Shown in pieces: positions 17,797 to 25,504 of a stretch of 64,000 nucleotides of DNA. Each line of letters begins with the position of its first letter. Within the stretch, counting starts at the first letter, position 1. Location: positions 806,001 through 870,000 of the forward strand of contig NZ_JAATOV010000002.1 in assembly GCF_011806425.1 (NCBI RefSeq), written 5' to 3'. Source of the stretch: Thalassospira lucentensis. GTDB taxonomy: Bacteria; Pseudomonadota; Alphaproteobacteria; Rhodospirillales; Thalassospiraceae. The notes under the pieces are model-generated. The model worked only from the letters and a program-made list of their open reading frames with translations, was not told the DNA's origin and did not search any database. A program made the translations under genes and the position numbers.

Positions 17797-17806
17797 GGGA
17801 ATTCTC

Positions 17807-17824
17807 CTTTACGTAAACGTAAAG
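17807..17824 (-). promoter_or_regulatory. Perfect palindrome at the start of the DUF2889 gene (LiuR/MerR-like operator)
   Basis: CTTTACGT-AA-ACGTAAAG is a perfect inverted repeat of two 8-bp arms with a two-base spacer. On the minus strand it ends ten bases before the ATG and overlaps the ribosome-binding site. A TTGACA -35 element lies upstream at 17841-17846. The TTTACGT...ACGTAAA form resembles the sites I recall for LiuR-type MerR regulators of branched-chain amino acid and fatty acid breakdown; assignment to a specific regulator is inference. Confidence 0.6.
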
Positions 17825-17950
17825 TCGTTCACCCGCCCGATGTCAAGCAACAAAGCCAAAACACGCCAAAACAGTAAAGACGGCTGTGGGAGACACCCCA
17901 TAACCGACTGGTGGTTTTAAAACAGAGATCAGGAAAGATAGGCCGTTGGA

Positions 17951-18400
17951 TTACGCAACACCGTAGTCCGAACCAAAGATGAACTTTTCGCGTTCGCGCA
18001 CGTCTTCTTCAAGTTCGGCTTTGACCACGTTAAACAAATCGCGGATCGACACCATGCCGATCACCTTATCCCCATCAACAACCGGCAGGTGGCGATAGCG
18101 ACGCGCGCTCATTAATTCCAGCGCATTCATCGCGGTATCATTGGGCCCCAATGTATCGGGATTGGCGGTCATGACCTTGGAAAGTGGTGTGGTCGACGGG
18201 TCTTCGCGCTTTGCAATAACCCGGTTCACAAGGTCACGTTCGGTAAAGATGCCCGCAAGTTTTGCGGAACTATCAACAATGATAACGGCGCCAATTGTCC
18301 GTTCCGTCATCATTGTGACGGCATCCATAACGGAATCAGCGGGATTGAGGGTCGCGATGGATTGTTCCTTGACCACGCCTGGTACGATTTTCGTATCCAT
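17951..18400 (-). CDS. CBS-domain pair protein
   Basis: A 149-residue cytoplasmic protein consisting of two CBS motifs (about 20-75 and 84-135), the second with YRHLPVVDGDKVIGMVSIRDL. Stand-alone CBS pairs bind adenine nucleotides such as AMP, ATP or NAD(H) and act as energy sensors for a partner protein. I chose the ATG at 18400 because AAAGG precedes it by seven bases; an upstream non-ATG start at 18430 is less likely. The next gene downstream in map order (18618-19892) encodes a CBS-containing transporter, but a gap of more than 200 bases separates the two and they may be independent. Confidence 0.88.
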   Translation of the reverse strand: MDTKIVPGVVKEQSIATLNPADSVMDAVTMMTERTIGAVIIVDSSAKLAGIFTERDLVNRVIAKREDPSTTPLSKVMTANPDTLGPNDTAMNALELMSARRYRHLPVVDGDKVIGMVSIRDLFNVVKAELEEDVREREKFIFGSDYGVA

Positions 18401-18617
18401 GCTTATACCTTTGCGGATTGCTGTTGCCACATGCCCAACCCAAGTCAGATCATCTAACGCACGCTTACCAACGCAAAGGGGCCTTATGTCGAAGTGGCCC
18501 TGCGATCCTTCGGGTCAAGAGCTCAAACCCGATTCTAACCCATAAGTCGAAAAACTTAAAACAGTTTACGCCAAAGGGGAAAATCGAGCCTGTCTCTAAC
18601 CCGCATAGACAATTGCC

Positions 18618-19892
18618 CTATTCGCGATCATCCGTGGTCAAATCAGTAACTTCGCGCATCCTGATGCGCGTCACCTGATTACGAATACGGCGCAGCACTT
18701 CGAATTCAAACCCGTGGAAACGGAATTGCTGACCAACATCGGGAATACGCCGGGTCTCATACAGCAAAAGCCCCGCAACCGTTGCGGCTTCTTCATCGGG
18801 CAAACGCCATGCAAAACGACGGTTCAAGTCGCGAATGGTCACATCGCCACGCACAATCACCGATCCATCGGTTTGCGGCTGTACACCGACCACTTCGACG
18901 TCGGTTTCATCGGCAATATCACCAACGATTTCTTCCAAGATGTCTTCAAGCGATACGACACCTTCGAACGCACCGTATTCGTCCACCACAATTGCAAAAT
19001 GCTCGTGCCGTTCCTTAAACGCCTTAAGCTGATCGGCAAGCGTGGTTGAATCGGGGATAAACCATGCGTCGGAACTCAGTTCGCGCACGTCTTTGGCGGT
19101 TGTCGGTTTTGATCCGCGCACGATGGCCTTTAACACTTCGCGGGCATGCAAAACGCCAACGATGTTATCGGGATCTTGTTCGTAAATCGGAATACGCGTG
19201 TGCGGACTTGCCAGCACCGTTTCAAGAATTTCTTCGATCGGACGGGTAATGTCGATCATCTGCACCTTGCGACGGTGCACCATGATTTCCCAAACACCAA
19301 CATCTTCAAGATCAAGCACGCCGTGCAACATGGTGCGTTCCGCATGGTGATCACCCACCACCACGTCATCGGCATGAAGTTCAATGGCACCGCGCAATTC
19401 GCGTTCGCTATCCAGCCCAGGTCCTTCGCCGCTGCCAAACAGGCGCAAAGTCGCCTGAACCACCACCTGAATGCTTTGGGTGATCGGCGCAAAAACAACC
19501 ACCAGAATACTCATCGGGCGTGCGACGCGCAGCGCCATGGTATCGGCATGCTGCAGCGCATAGGTTTTTGGCAAGATTTCCGAAAACACAAGAACAAGTG
19601 CGGTCATGGCCATCGTCGCATAGACAACGCCATTTTCGCCAAACAGTTCGATCATCACCGACGTTGCCAAGGCAGAGGCCAAAATATTGACCAAGTTGTT
19701 GCCCAGCAAAATCGCCCCGATCAAGCGTTCCTGATATTGGCGCAGGCGGTTAACCGTCGCAGCCCTGAGATCGCCATCCTGTTCCTTGTGATGCATGACC
19801 GGACGCGACGCCGCCGTAAGCGCGGTTTCCGAGCCAGAAAAGAATGCCGACAACATCAGCAGGAAAAAAATCACGACAATCGTGATTGTCAT
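18618..19892 (-). CDS. CNNM/CorC-family protein (DUF21, CBS pair, CorC_HlyC domain)
   Basis: A 424-residue membrane protein. The N-terminal DUF21/CNNM domain has about four hydrophobic segments (residues 1-145, with FFSGSETALTAASRPVMHH and VFSEILPKTYAL), followed by a CBS pair (about 205-330, with RIPIYEQDPDNIVGVLH and EHFAIVVDEYGAFEGVVSLEDI) and a C-terminal CorC_HlyC domain. The family is associated with Mg2+ or Co2+ efflux and resistance. A promoter-like pair lies 55-82 bases upstream (19947-19974). aroB follows on its upstream side with the same orientation. Confidence 0.92.
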   Translation of the reverse strand: MTITIVVIFFLLMLSAFFSGSETALTAASRPVMHHKEQDGDLRAATVNRLRQYQERLIGAILLGNNLVNILASALATSVMIELFGENGVVYATMAMTALVLVFSEILPKTYALQHADTMALRVARPMSILVVVFAPITQSIQVVVQATLRLFGSGEGPGLDSERELRGAIELHADDVVVGDHHAERTMLHGVLDLEDVGVWEIMVHRRKVQMIDITRPIEEILETVLASPHTRIPIYEQDPDNIVGVLHAREVLKAIVRGSKPTTAKDVRELSSDAWFIPDSTTLADQLKAFKERHEHFAIVVDEYGAFEGVVSLEDILEEIVGDIADETDVEVVGVQPQTDGSVIVRGDVTIRDLNRRFAWRLPDEEAATVAGLLLYETRRIPDVGQQFRFHGFEFEVLRRIRNQVTRIRMREVTDLTTDDRE

Positions 19893-19946
19893 TCAGGGCC
19901 GTCTCCAAAGAGTGATCACACGCGAACGAAGATGTCCGCCAAATCA

Positions 19947-20011
19947 GTTGTAAGGTCAAATACCGTAACGTCAACGACTTCACTGTTCTGACCATTGACC
20001 ACAGTCAGAAC
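19947..20011 (-). promoter_or_regulatory. Putative promoter and upstream inverted repeat of the CNNM/CorC gene
   Basis: Read on the minus strand, -35 TTGACG (19969-19974) and -10 TACAAC (19947-19952) are separated by 16 bp. Eleven bases upstream of the -35 is a perfect 8-bp inverted repeat GTTCTGAC/GTCAGAAC (19985-19992 and 20004-20011). The repeat has no U-tract, so it is more likely a protein-binding site or an RNA end structure of aroB than a classical terminator. Confidence 0.35.
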
Positions 20012-20043
20012 CCAAATCCAAGATCGCCTTGATCCCGCGATGC

Positions 20044-21159
20044 TTAACCGCGGCAAGACCGGGTGATCGCCGCACGCATTTTTTCAACATCCATTGCCTT
20101 GGATGTAAAGGCCTTGCCGATACCGCGCGTCATGACAAAGGTGATCTGGCCATCGCTGACCTTTTTGTCGCGCGACATATGGCCAATGACCTTGTCGATA
20201 TCCCAATGCATGCCCGCAACTTCGGACGCATACACCGGCAAACCAACAGATTTCAGATGGGCAACGATGCGGTCTTTTTCACCTGCCGGGGCCATGCCCA
20301 TCGCACCACAGACGTCATGGGCAATTACCATGCCCATCGAAACCGCCTCGCCATGGAGCAATTTTTGGCCGTATCCGGTTTCGGCCTCGAAGGCGTGACC
20401 GAATGTGTGACCAAGGTTAAGCAACGCACGTTTGCCGCCTTCGCGTTCATCTTCGGATACGATACGCGCCTTTGCCGCACAGCTTTTGATCACCGCCTGA
20501 CGGCGCTCCGGCCCATCATTTTCAATGACCGCCTGCCCGTTTTCTTCAAGCCATGCAAAGAATTCCGGATCATCAATCAGGCCATATTTGGCCACCTCGG
20601 CATAGCCGGCCCGCATTTCGCGCGCCGATAAGGTATCAAGCACCGCCGTATCAGCCAGCACCAAACGCGGCTGATGAAAAGCGCCAACAAGGTTCTTGCC
20701 CGATTTGGAATTAATGCCGGTTTTACCACCGACCGAGCTATCAACCTGAGACAACAGGGTGGTTGGGATTTGCACGAAATCAAGCCCGCGCAAAAGGGAT
20801 GCGGCAACATAGCCCGCCAGATCCCCAACGACCCCACCGCCAAGTGCGATAATCACGGTGGACCGTTCAATGCCCATCGCCAAAATCTGTTCGACGACAT
20901 CTTCGAACACAGCAAAACTTTTGGATTTTTCGCCGGACGGCACGATAACTTCGCGGTGCGCGATATCGGCCCCGTCAAGCGATGCCAGAACGGTCGGCAA
21001 ATGTTTTTCCGCCACGGTCGCATCGCTGATCACGACAACGCCTGCTTTTCGCACGAACGGCGCAATGTATTTGGCGGTATCAGCCAAAAGGTTGCTGCCC
21101 ACAAGAATGTCATAGCTGCGCGCGCCAAGTTCAACGCGAAGAGTGTCGTGATTGCTCAC
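20044..21159 (-). CDS. aroB: 3-dehydroquinate synthase
   Basis: AroB converts DAHP to 3-dehydroquinate in the shikimate pathway. The 371-residue protein has the NAD-binding segment GGGVVGDLAGYVAASLLRG, the substrate-site PTTLLSQVDSSVGGKTGIN, and the zinc-ligand region GHTFGHAFE. The start is GTG at 21159 with AGGA nine bases upstream; it lies four bases after the aroK stop, so aroK and aroB form an operon, the standard aroKB arrangement. Confidence 0.97.
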   Translation of the reverse strand: MSNHDTLRVELGARSYDILVGSNLLADTAKYIAPFVRKAGVVVISDATVAEKHLPTVLASLDGADIAHREVIVPSGEKSKSFAVFEDVVEQILAMGIERSTVIIALGGGVVGDLAGYVAASLLRGLDFVQIPTTLLSQVDSSVGGKTGINSKSGKNLVGAFHQPRLVLADTAVLDTLSAREMRAGYAEVAKYGLIDDPEFFAWLEENGQAVIENDGPERRQAVIKSCAAKARIVSEDEREGGKRALLNLGHTFGHAFEAETGYGQKLLHGEAVSMGMVIAHDVCGAMGMAPAGEKDRIVAHLKSVGLPVYASEVAGMHWDIDKVIGHMSRDKKVSDGQITFVMTRGIGKAFTSKAMDVEKMRAAITRSCRG

Positions 21160-21163
21160 TTCG

Positions 21164-21802
21164 TTAGCTTCCTGTTCTGATCAAATTACCATCATCGTCA
21201 AACGACTGCGCCAAAAGCTCAAGGACGGCGACACAGGTGTCTTCCTTGGAACGTTCGTCACAATCAAAAACGATGTCAGCCCCAGCATAGACCGGGTAAC
21301 GGGTTTCGATGAAATCTGCGAGAATCTTGCGCGGGTTACCACGATTCAGCAACGGTCGGTGGCTCCGTCCGTTGGTCCGTTGCAACAACAGGTCAAGATC
21401 GGCGCGCAGCCACACCGATACAGATTTTTCGAGGATGAGTTGTCGGGTGCGTTCACGAATAAACGCGCCGCCGCCTGTTGCGAGGACAATCTGATCACTA
21501 TCAAGCAGCCGGGCAATCACGCGTTCTTCGCCATCGCGAAATGCGTCTTCGCCATACAGCTTGAAGATATCAGCAACTGAACAGCCAGCGGCCTCTTCTA
21601 TTTCACGGTCGGCATCGACAAAATCCAGCTTCAATTCCTTGGCGACCATCCGGCCGATGCAGCTTTTTCCAGCCCCCATCAGGCCAATAAACACCAAGGC
21701 GCGGCCGTTAAGGCCTTTGCGGATTTTGGCAATCACGTCTTCGTGCAAACCCGACTCGGCAATGTTGCTCTCCATGTTCGGTTTGCAGTCCTGTAAGTTC
21801 AT
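21164..21802 (-). CDS. aroK: Shikimate kinase
   Basis: AroK phosphorylates shikimate at the 3-hydroxyl using ATP. The 212-residue protein has the P-loop GLMGAGKS at 40-47, the DADREIEEAAGCSVADIF substrate segment, the GGGAF motif and the lid-region arginines (RTNGRSHRPLL). It carries an N-terminal extension of about 30 residues compared with E. coli AroK. ATG at 21802 is used; ATG at 21775 is also possible and has AGGA upstream. First gene of the aroK-aroB operon; an AT-rich TATATATA stretch precedes it. Confidence 0.95.
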   Translation of the reverse strand: MNLQDCKPNMESNIAESGLHEDVIAKIRKGLNGRALVFIGLMGAGKSCIGRMVAKELKLDFVDADREIEEAAGCSVADIFKLYGEDAFRDGEERVIARLLDSDQIVLATGGGAFIRERTRQLILEKSVSVWLRADLDLLLQRTNGRSHRPLLNRGNPRKILADFIETRYPVYAGADIVFDCDERSKEDTCVAVLELLAQSFDDDGNLIRTGS

Positions 21803-22220
21803 CTGGTTTCAACAAAATATATATAATTCTTTAGGGCAGCTTAGCCCCAAACGCAAGTAAACCGCACGTTCTTTGCGACAAATTCCCGCTTAAAATACCC
21901 GGCAAAATGACCGATTTCACTTTTACGGCGCACGCACCGCGACTGATCAGACAAATCTCATTTCGGGCTTTTCTGTTAACGCTCTGTGAGGAACAGGACC
22001 CTATACTGCCATGAAGTTGCCGAAATAGAATGTCATCCACCGCGTTGAAACCAAGCTGGTATCGCGTAATGGATGACGCAAAACCGGGCAATCACATGTA
22101 ACCACACGCAGGGTTTTTCCTGCGCGATGGAGTGATTGTTTGCGTTACTTGCATCTTTCTACGTCGTCAGCATACTGGTAGACGCGTCATTCGCATAAAC
22201 GCATCGAAGTCTGGATTAAA
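21803..22220. other. Gap of 418 bases with a nested structured element
   Basis: This is the divergent upstream region of aroK (minus) and the 45-residue membrane peptide (plus). I see no gene in it. It contains a nested inverted-repeat element at 22032-22077, described separately, and a small hairpin CGCAGG-GTTTTT-CCTGCG at 22107-22124. Confidence 0.55.
22032..22077. other. Nested inverted-repeat element, possible structured RNA
   Basis: Three helices are nested without conflict: GTCATCCA with TGGATGAC (8 bp, outer), CGCG with CGCG (4 bp, middle) and ACCA-AGC-TGGT (4 bp, inner hairpin). As RNA this would form one interrupted 16-bp stem. It lies 144 bases upstream of the small peptide gene on the plus strand and 230 bases upstream of aroK on the minus strand. 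Whether it acts as RNA or DNA is unknown. Confidence 0.4.
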
Positions 22221-22358
22221 ATGAAGATCATCACGCGCATTATTCTGCTGCTGGTTCTGGCCATCATCGTCGGCGGCGCCGTATTCCTCATCACTTGGGA
22301 TATCCCGGCCCCCACCACCCAGATCCAAGAAACCATCCCGAATTCGAGGTTCAATTAA
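22221..22358 (+). CDS. 45-residue single-helix membrane peptide upstream of xerD
   Basis: A short gene: a basic start (MKIITR), one hydrophobic helix (about residues 7-25) and a polar tail beginning TWDIPAPTTQIQ and ending IPNSRFN. The WDIPAP motif after the helix is conserved, from memory, in small proteins of the same position in Rhodospirillales. The stop and the next ATG are one base apart, so it is translated together with the 657-residue exported protein. Function unknown; the tail would lie in the periplasm, as would the partner, so a physical link is plausible. Confidence 0.75.
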   Translation: MKIITRIILLLVLAIIVGGAVFLITWDIPAPTTQIQETIPNSRFN

Positions 22359-22359
22359 A

Positions 22360-24333
22360 ATGGCATTTCGTTCCCGCCTATTACTGCAGACCTGTTTGCT
22401 GGCAATGATGACGGGAACCGGGCTTGTACCCGCGCCCGCCAATGCCCAAAACGGTGCACCGGTACCGCTGTTTTTAAAACAGGAAGCCCAACAGGACGCG
22501 ACCGGCCGTTCTGACACCCGTTCCCCATCGGCCAACAGCACAAATGGCCAGCGCGGGTTTAATTCCGGATCGTCTGCCGACAGTTTCCCGTCGGACCCAA
22601 ATGCGGTTCAGTCACTGACCCTTCAGGCGGTTGATGCCGAGGCTGTCGGAACGCTTGGCCCGTCGAATGGTGGGCTTGGTACCGATATGTGGACCGGCAC
22701 ATCGCGCAGATCTGCCGCCCAACTGGTGACCAACCTTCCGGCGACACCGGCAACCCATACCGCACGCGATTTGCAAAAACGCTTGTTGCTGTCGATTGCG
22801 GCTTTGCCAGAAGACAACACCGGCAAAGTCAGCCTTCTTGAAGCCCGCGTTGCCAAACTGATTAATATGGGCGCGCTTGATGGTGCGATTGATCTGGTGC
22901 GTGCAACCCCTCAAGGATCACGCGGTTCGATGCTGGCACAGGCCGAAGTAAACGCCCTTATGATTGGTGGGCGGATCGACGAAGCCTGCAACGCGATTAA
23001 AAGCTATAGCGCAAGCTTTGAAGAAATGTTCTGGCTGAAAGCTGCTGCCATGTGCGCGCTTCATGCCAATGATCCTGCGGGTGCGGCATTCTCGGTCGAT
23101 CTGGTCCGGGAAATGGGCGGTGAAAACGACGCAACATTCTTTGGTCTGGTTTCCGCCATTCGCAATGGTTCGGCGGTTGATCCCGACCTTTTGACGGATT
23201 TGCGCCCGATTGATATTGCGCTGTTGGCAATCGCCAAACAATCCATCCCGACAAGTCAGATTGAATCAGGCAATGCCGCAGCCCTTATCGGCCTGACAAA
23301 TGCGGCTGCGACACCGACTGACTTACGCCTTGAAGCCGCCCGTAAGGCTGAAAAACTTGGCCTGATCAGTGCAGACAAGCTCGCCGAGGTTTATCGCGGC
23401 GTTCAATTCGAGGAAAGTGACCTTGAAGATGCGCTTGATGATGCTGCCGAAAGCGTTCAGGGCCGTCAATATGCCAAGCTTTATCAGGCAGCGTTGCGCA
23501 CCGATGTACCTGCCGCCCGTGCGGAAATTCTCGCTTCCCTGTTTGAAACCGCCCAAATCAATGGTGATTTCCTTCAAGCTGCCCGCCTTGGCGCCCCGCT
23601 TGTTGATGACATTCCGGTCAATAACGATTTCTCGTGGTTTGCCATTACCGCCCTTAAGACATCCATCGCGGCCAATAATATGGAACGCGCGTCAACCTGG
23701 CTTCGGGTTGCGAAATCATCGGCAACGCCGGGCAATGACATTTCATCACGCTTGAGCCTTCTGTATCCGGTTTTGGCAATTTCCGGGCTTGAAGACACTG
23801 GCTCACCACGGCCAGATGAACAAAGTGCTTCGGTTCAGGTCAATGAAGACGTCATCGCCAAGCCGCGCTTTGGCCTTGGTGGGGCGATCAACCAAGCCCC
23901 GGCACAGCCAACACGTGCCGTCGACTTGCAGGCATTGACCGATCACCGTTCGCGCATGACCGAGTGGCAAGAAATCCAAGCCGCGCGGGCAGACCGGAAC
24001 GCCGCAAAACGCACCGCCGAGCTGGTTTACAACCTGTTTTACGGGTTCGGGATCGAAGTGCCAGATGGGGCATGGGATAGCCTGCTCGTCGCACCATATG
24101 CCGAACAACGCATGACGGTCAGCAGTGCTGTTACCCATCAGATGATTGATGCGGCACGCAACGACGAAACCGCAAAAACCGCGATTTTGGCCATTCAGGC
24201 ACAACAAGTTGCAACCATGGAAAATGCCGATCCAAAGGCACTGACCGATACGGTTGCGGCGCTTAACATGTTGGGTCTGACGGCCGATGCCCGGAAATTG
24301 GCAACGGAACTGCTTTTGATCTCGGATCAATAA
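22360..24333 (+). CDS. Large exported helical protein of unknown function
   Basis: A 657-residue protein with a signal peptide (cleavage after ANA, about residue 30), a Gln/Ser/Asn-rich low-complexity stretch (about 35-75) and then a long alpha-helical region with TPR-like alternation of small and large residues (from about 130 to the end). I recognise no catalytic motif. The position between a membrane peptide and xerD is an arrangement I believe is conserved in related genomes, so a role in the cell envelope or cell division is possible but unproven. Alanine-rich composition and helical repeats suggest a protein-interaction scaffold. Translation is probably coupled to the peptide gene one base upstream. 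Confidence 0.8.
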   Translation: MAFRSRLLLQTCLLAMMTGTGLVPAPANAQNGAPVPLFLKQEAQQDATGRSDTRSPSANSTNGQRGFNSGSSADSFPSDPNAVQSLTLQAVDAEAVGTLGPSNGGLGTDMWTGTSRRSAAQLVTNLPATPATHTARDLQKRLLLSIAALPEDNTGKVSLLEARVAKLINMGALDGAIDLVRATPQGSRGSMLAQAEVNALMIGGRIDEACNAIKSYSASFEEMFWLKAAAMCALHANDPAGAAFSVDLVREMGGENDATFFGLVSAIRNGSAVDPDLLTDLRPIDIALLAIAKQSIPTSQIESGNAAALIGLTNAAATPTDLRLEAARKAEKLGLISADKLAEVYRGVQFEESDLEDALDDAAESVQGRQYAKLYQAALRTDVPAARAEILASLFETAQINGDFLQAARLGAPLVDDIPVNNDFSWFAITALKTSIAANNMERASTWLRVAKSSATPGNDISSRLSLLYPVLAISGLEDTGSPRPDEQSASVQVNEDVIAKPRFGLGGAINQAPAQPTRAVDLQALTDHRSRMTEWQEIQAARADRNAAKRTAELVYNLFYGFGIEVPDGAWDSLLVAPYAEQRMTVSSAVTHQMIDAARNDETAKTAILAIQAQQVATMENADPKALTDTVAALNMLGLTADARKLATELLLISDQ

Positions 24334-24344
24334 CGGCACACACC

Positions 24345-25310
24345 ATGACACAAGCCCCTGCGAAAAAGGCACCAAGCAGTTCGCTGATTTCGGCATTTCT
24401 TGAAATGATGGCAGCGGAACGTGGGGCCAGCCCCCACACGCTTGATGCCTATCGCAGGGACCTTGAAGATTACGTTGCGTCATTAAAGGCCCGCAAATCC
24501 GATCCCCTCACTGCTGCCGATGGTGATATGCGCCGTTACATGGCCGAACTTGGGGCGGCGGGGCTTGCGCCACGCACACAGGCGCGGCGGCTTTCATCGG
24601 TGCGGCAGTTTCATAAGTTTCTCTATTCCGACGGATATCGTACCGAGGATCCATCGGCCAATATCGACAGTCCGCGGCAAGGCCAGACTTTGCCGAAATT
24701 CCTGACAATCGATGAAATTGATCGCCTGATTGTCGCCGCATCCAATCATCCGGGGATCAAAGGCAAACGTCTTTTGGCGATGGTCGAACTGATGTATGCG
24801 ACGGGGATGCGTGTTTCGGAATTGGTTGAGCTGCCCTTTGCCGCCGCCGCCCGCGATCCGCAAATGTTGATCGTGAAAGGCAAGGGCAATAAGGAACGTT
24901 TGGTGCCCCTGTCCGATCCGGCGCGTGATGCGTTGCGTGATTACATTGATGTCCGCGATGCTTTTATTCCATCAGACAAATCCGAAGGACAGGCTGACCG
25001 GCCGGGTCAATCCTCATACCTTTTCCCATCACGGGGGAAAACCGGGCACTTGACCCGGCAAATGTTCCTTAAAATGATCAAAGACTTGGCGGTTGATGCG
25101 GGGGTCGCGCCATCACGCGTTTCGCCGCACGTTTTACGCCATTCCTTTGCCAGTCACCTTTTGGCCAATGGTGCAGATTTACGTAGTTTGCAAAAAATGC
25201 TGGGCCATTCAGATATTTCGACCACCCAGATTTATACCCACGTTCTCGAGTCACGGCTACGTGGACTGGTGCAGGAACATCACCCGTTGGCACACATCAA
25301 CAAAGCCTAA
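24345..25310 (+). CDS. xerD: Site-specific tyrosine recombinase XerD
   Basis: XerD with XerC resolves chromosome dimers at dif. The 321-residue protein has an N-terminal SAM-like core-binding domain and the full tyrosine recombinase set: R156 (TGMRVSEL), K180 (VKGKGNKER), H262 and R265 (HVLRHSFASH), H288 (LGHSDIS) and nucleophile Y297 (IYTHV). Length and motif spacing fit chromosomal XerD rather than a phage integrase, and there is no attachment site nearby. It is the third gene of the operon starting at 22221. The spacing of 11 bases after the previous stop suggests coupling. Confidence 0.93.
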   Translation: MTQAPAKKAPSSSLISAFLEMMAAERGASPHTLDAYRRDLEDYVASLKARKSDPLTAADGDMRRYMAELGAAGLAPRTQARRLSSVRQFHKFLYSDGYRTEDPSANIDSPRQGQTLPKFLTIDEIDRLIVAASNHPGIKGKRLLAMVELMYATGMRVSELVELPFAAAARDPQMLIVKGKGNKERLVPLSDPARDALRDYIDVRDAFIPSDKSEGQADRPGQSSYLFPSRGKTGHLTRQMFLKMIKDLAVDAGVAPSRVSPHVLRHSFASHLLANGADLRSLQKMLGHSDISTTQIYTHVLESRLRGLVQEHHPLAHINKA

Positions 25311-25340
25311 TACCCGATATAGGTCGGCGATATTTGTCTA

Positions 25341-25361
25341 GGCCACCCGTATAGGGTGGCC
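25341..25361 (+). terminator. Strong hairpin after xerD, no U-tract
   Basis: A perfect 8-bp stem GGCCACCC/GGGTGGCC with a GTATA loop lies 30 bases after the xerD stop. The absence of a T-run means it may stabilise the mRNA 3' end or assist rho-dependent ending rather than terminate by itself. Confidence 0.4.
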
Positions 25362-25504
25362 ACGATCATTTCACAAAAAAATGCACGTTTTCTGCGGTTG
25401 TCATAAACCCGTAACCCGACTGTCATCAAGTTGTTGCCAAATATAAGCTAGAGCAAATCTAACAAAAACTGACTCTACCGCCGTGTTGGGAAAAGAAGAA
25501 CATT

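Noticed and set aside
19146-19991. 281-codon plus-strand frame opposite the CNNM/CorC gene
   Set aside because: It mirrors the coding strand of a well-defined CBS/CorC protein; composition is His/Arg/Gln-rich as expected for an antisense frame.
21831-22091. 86-codon minus-strand frame upstream of aroK
   Set aside because: No ribosome site, no recognisable pattern, and it overlaps the nested structured element.
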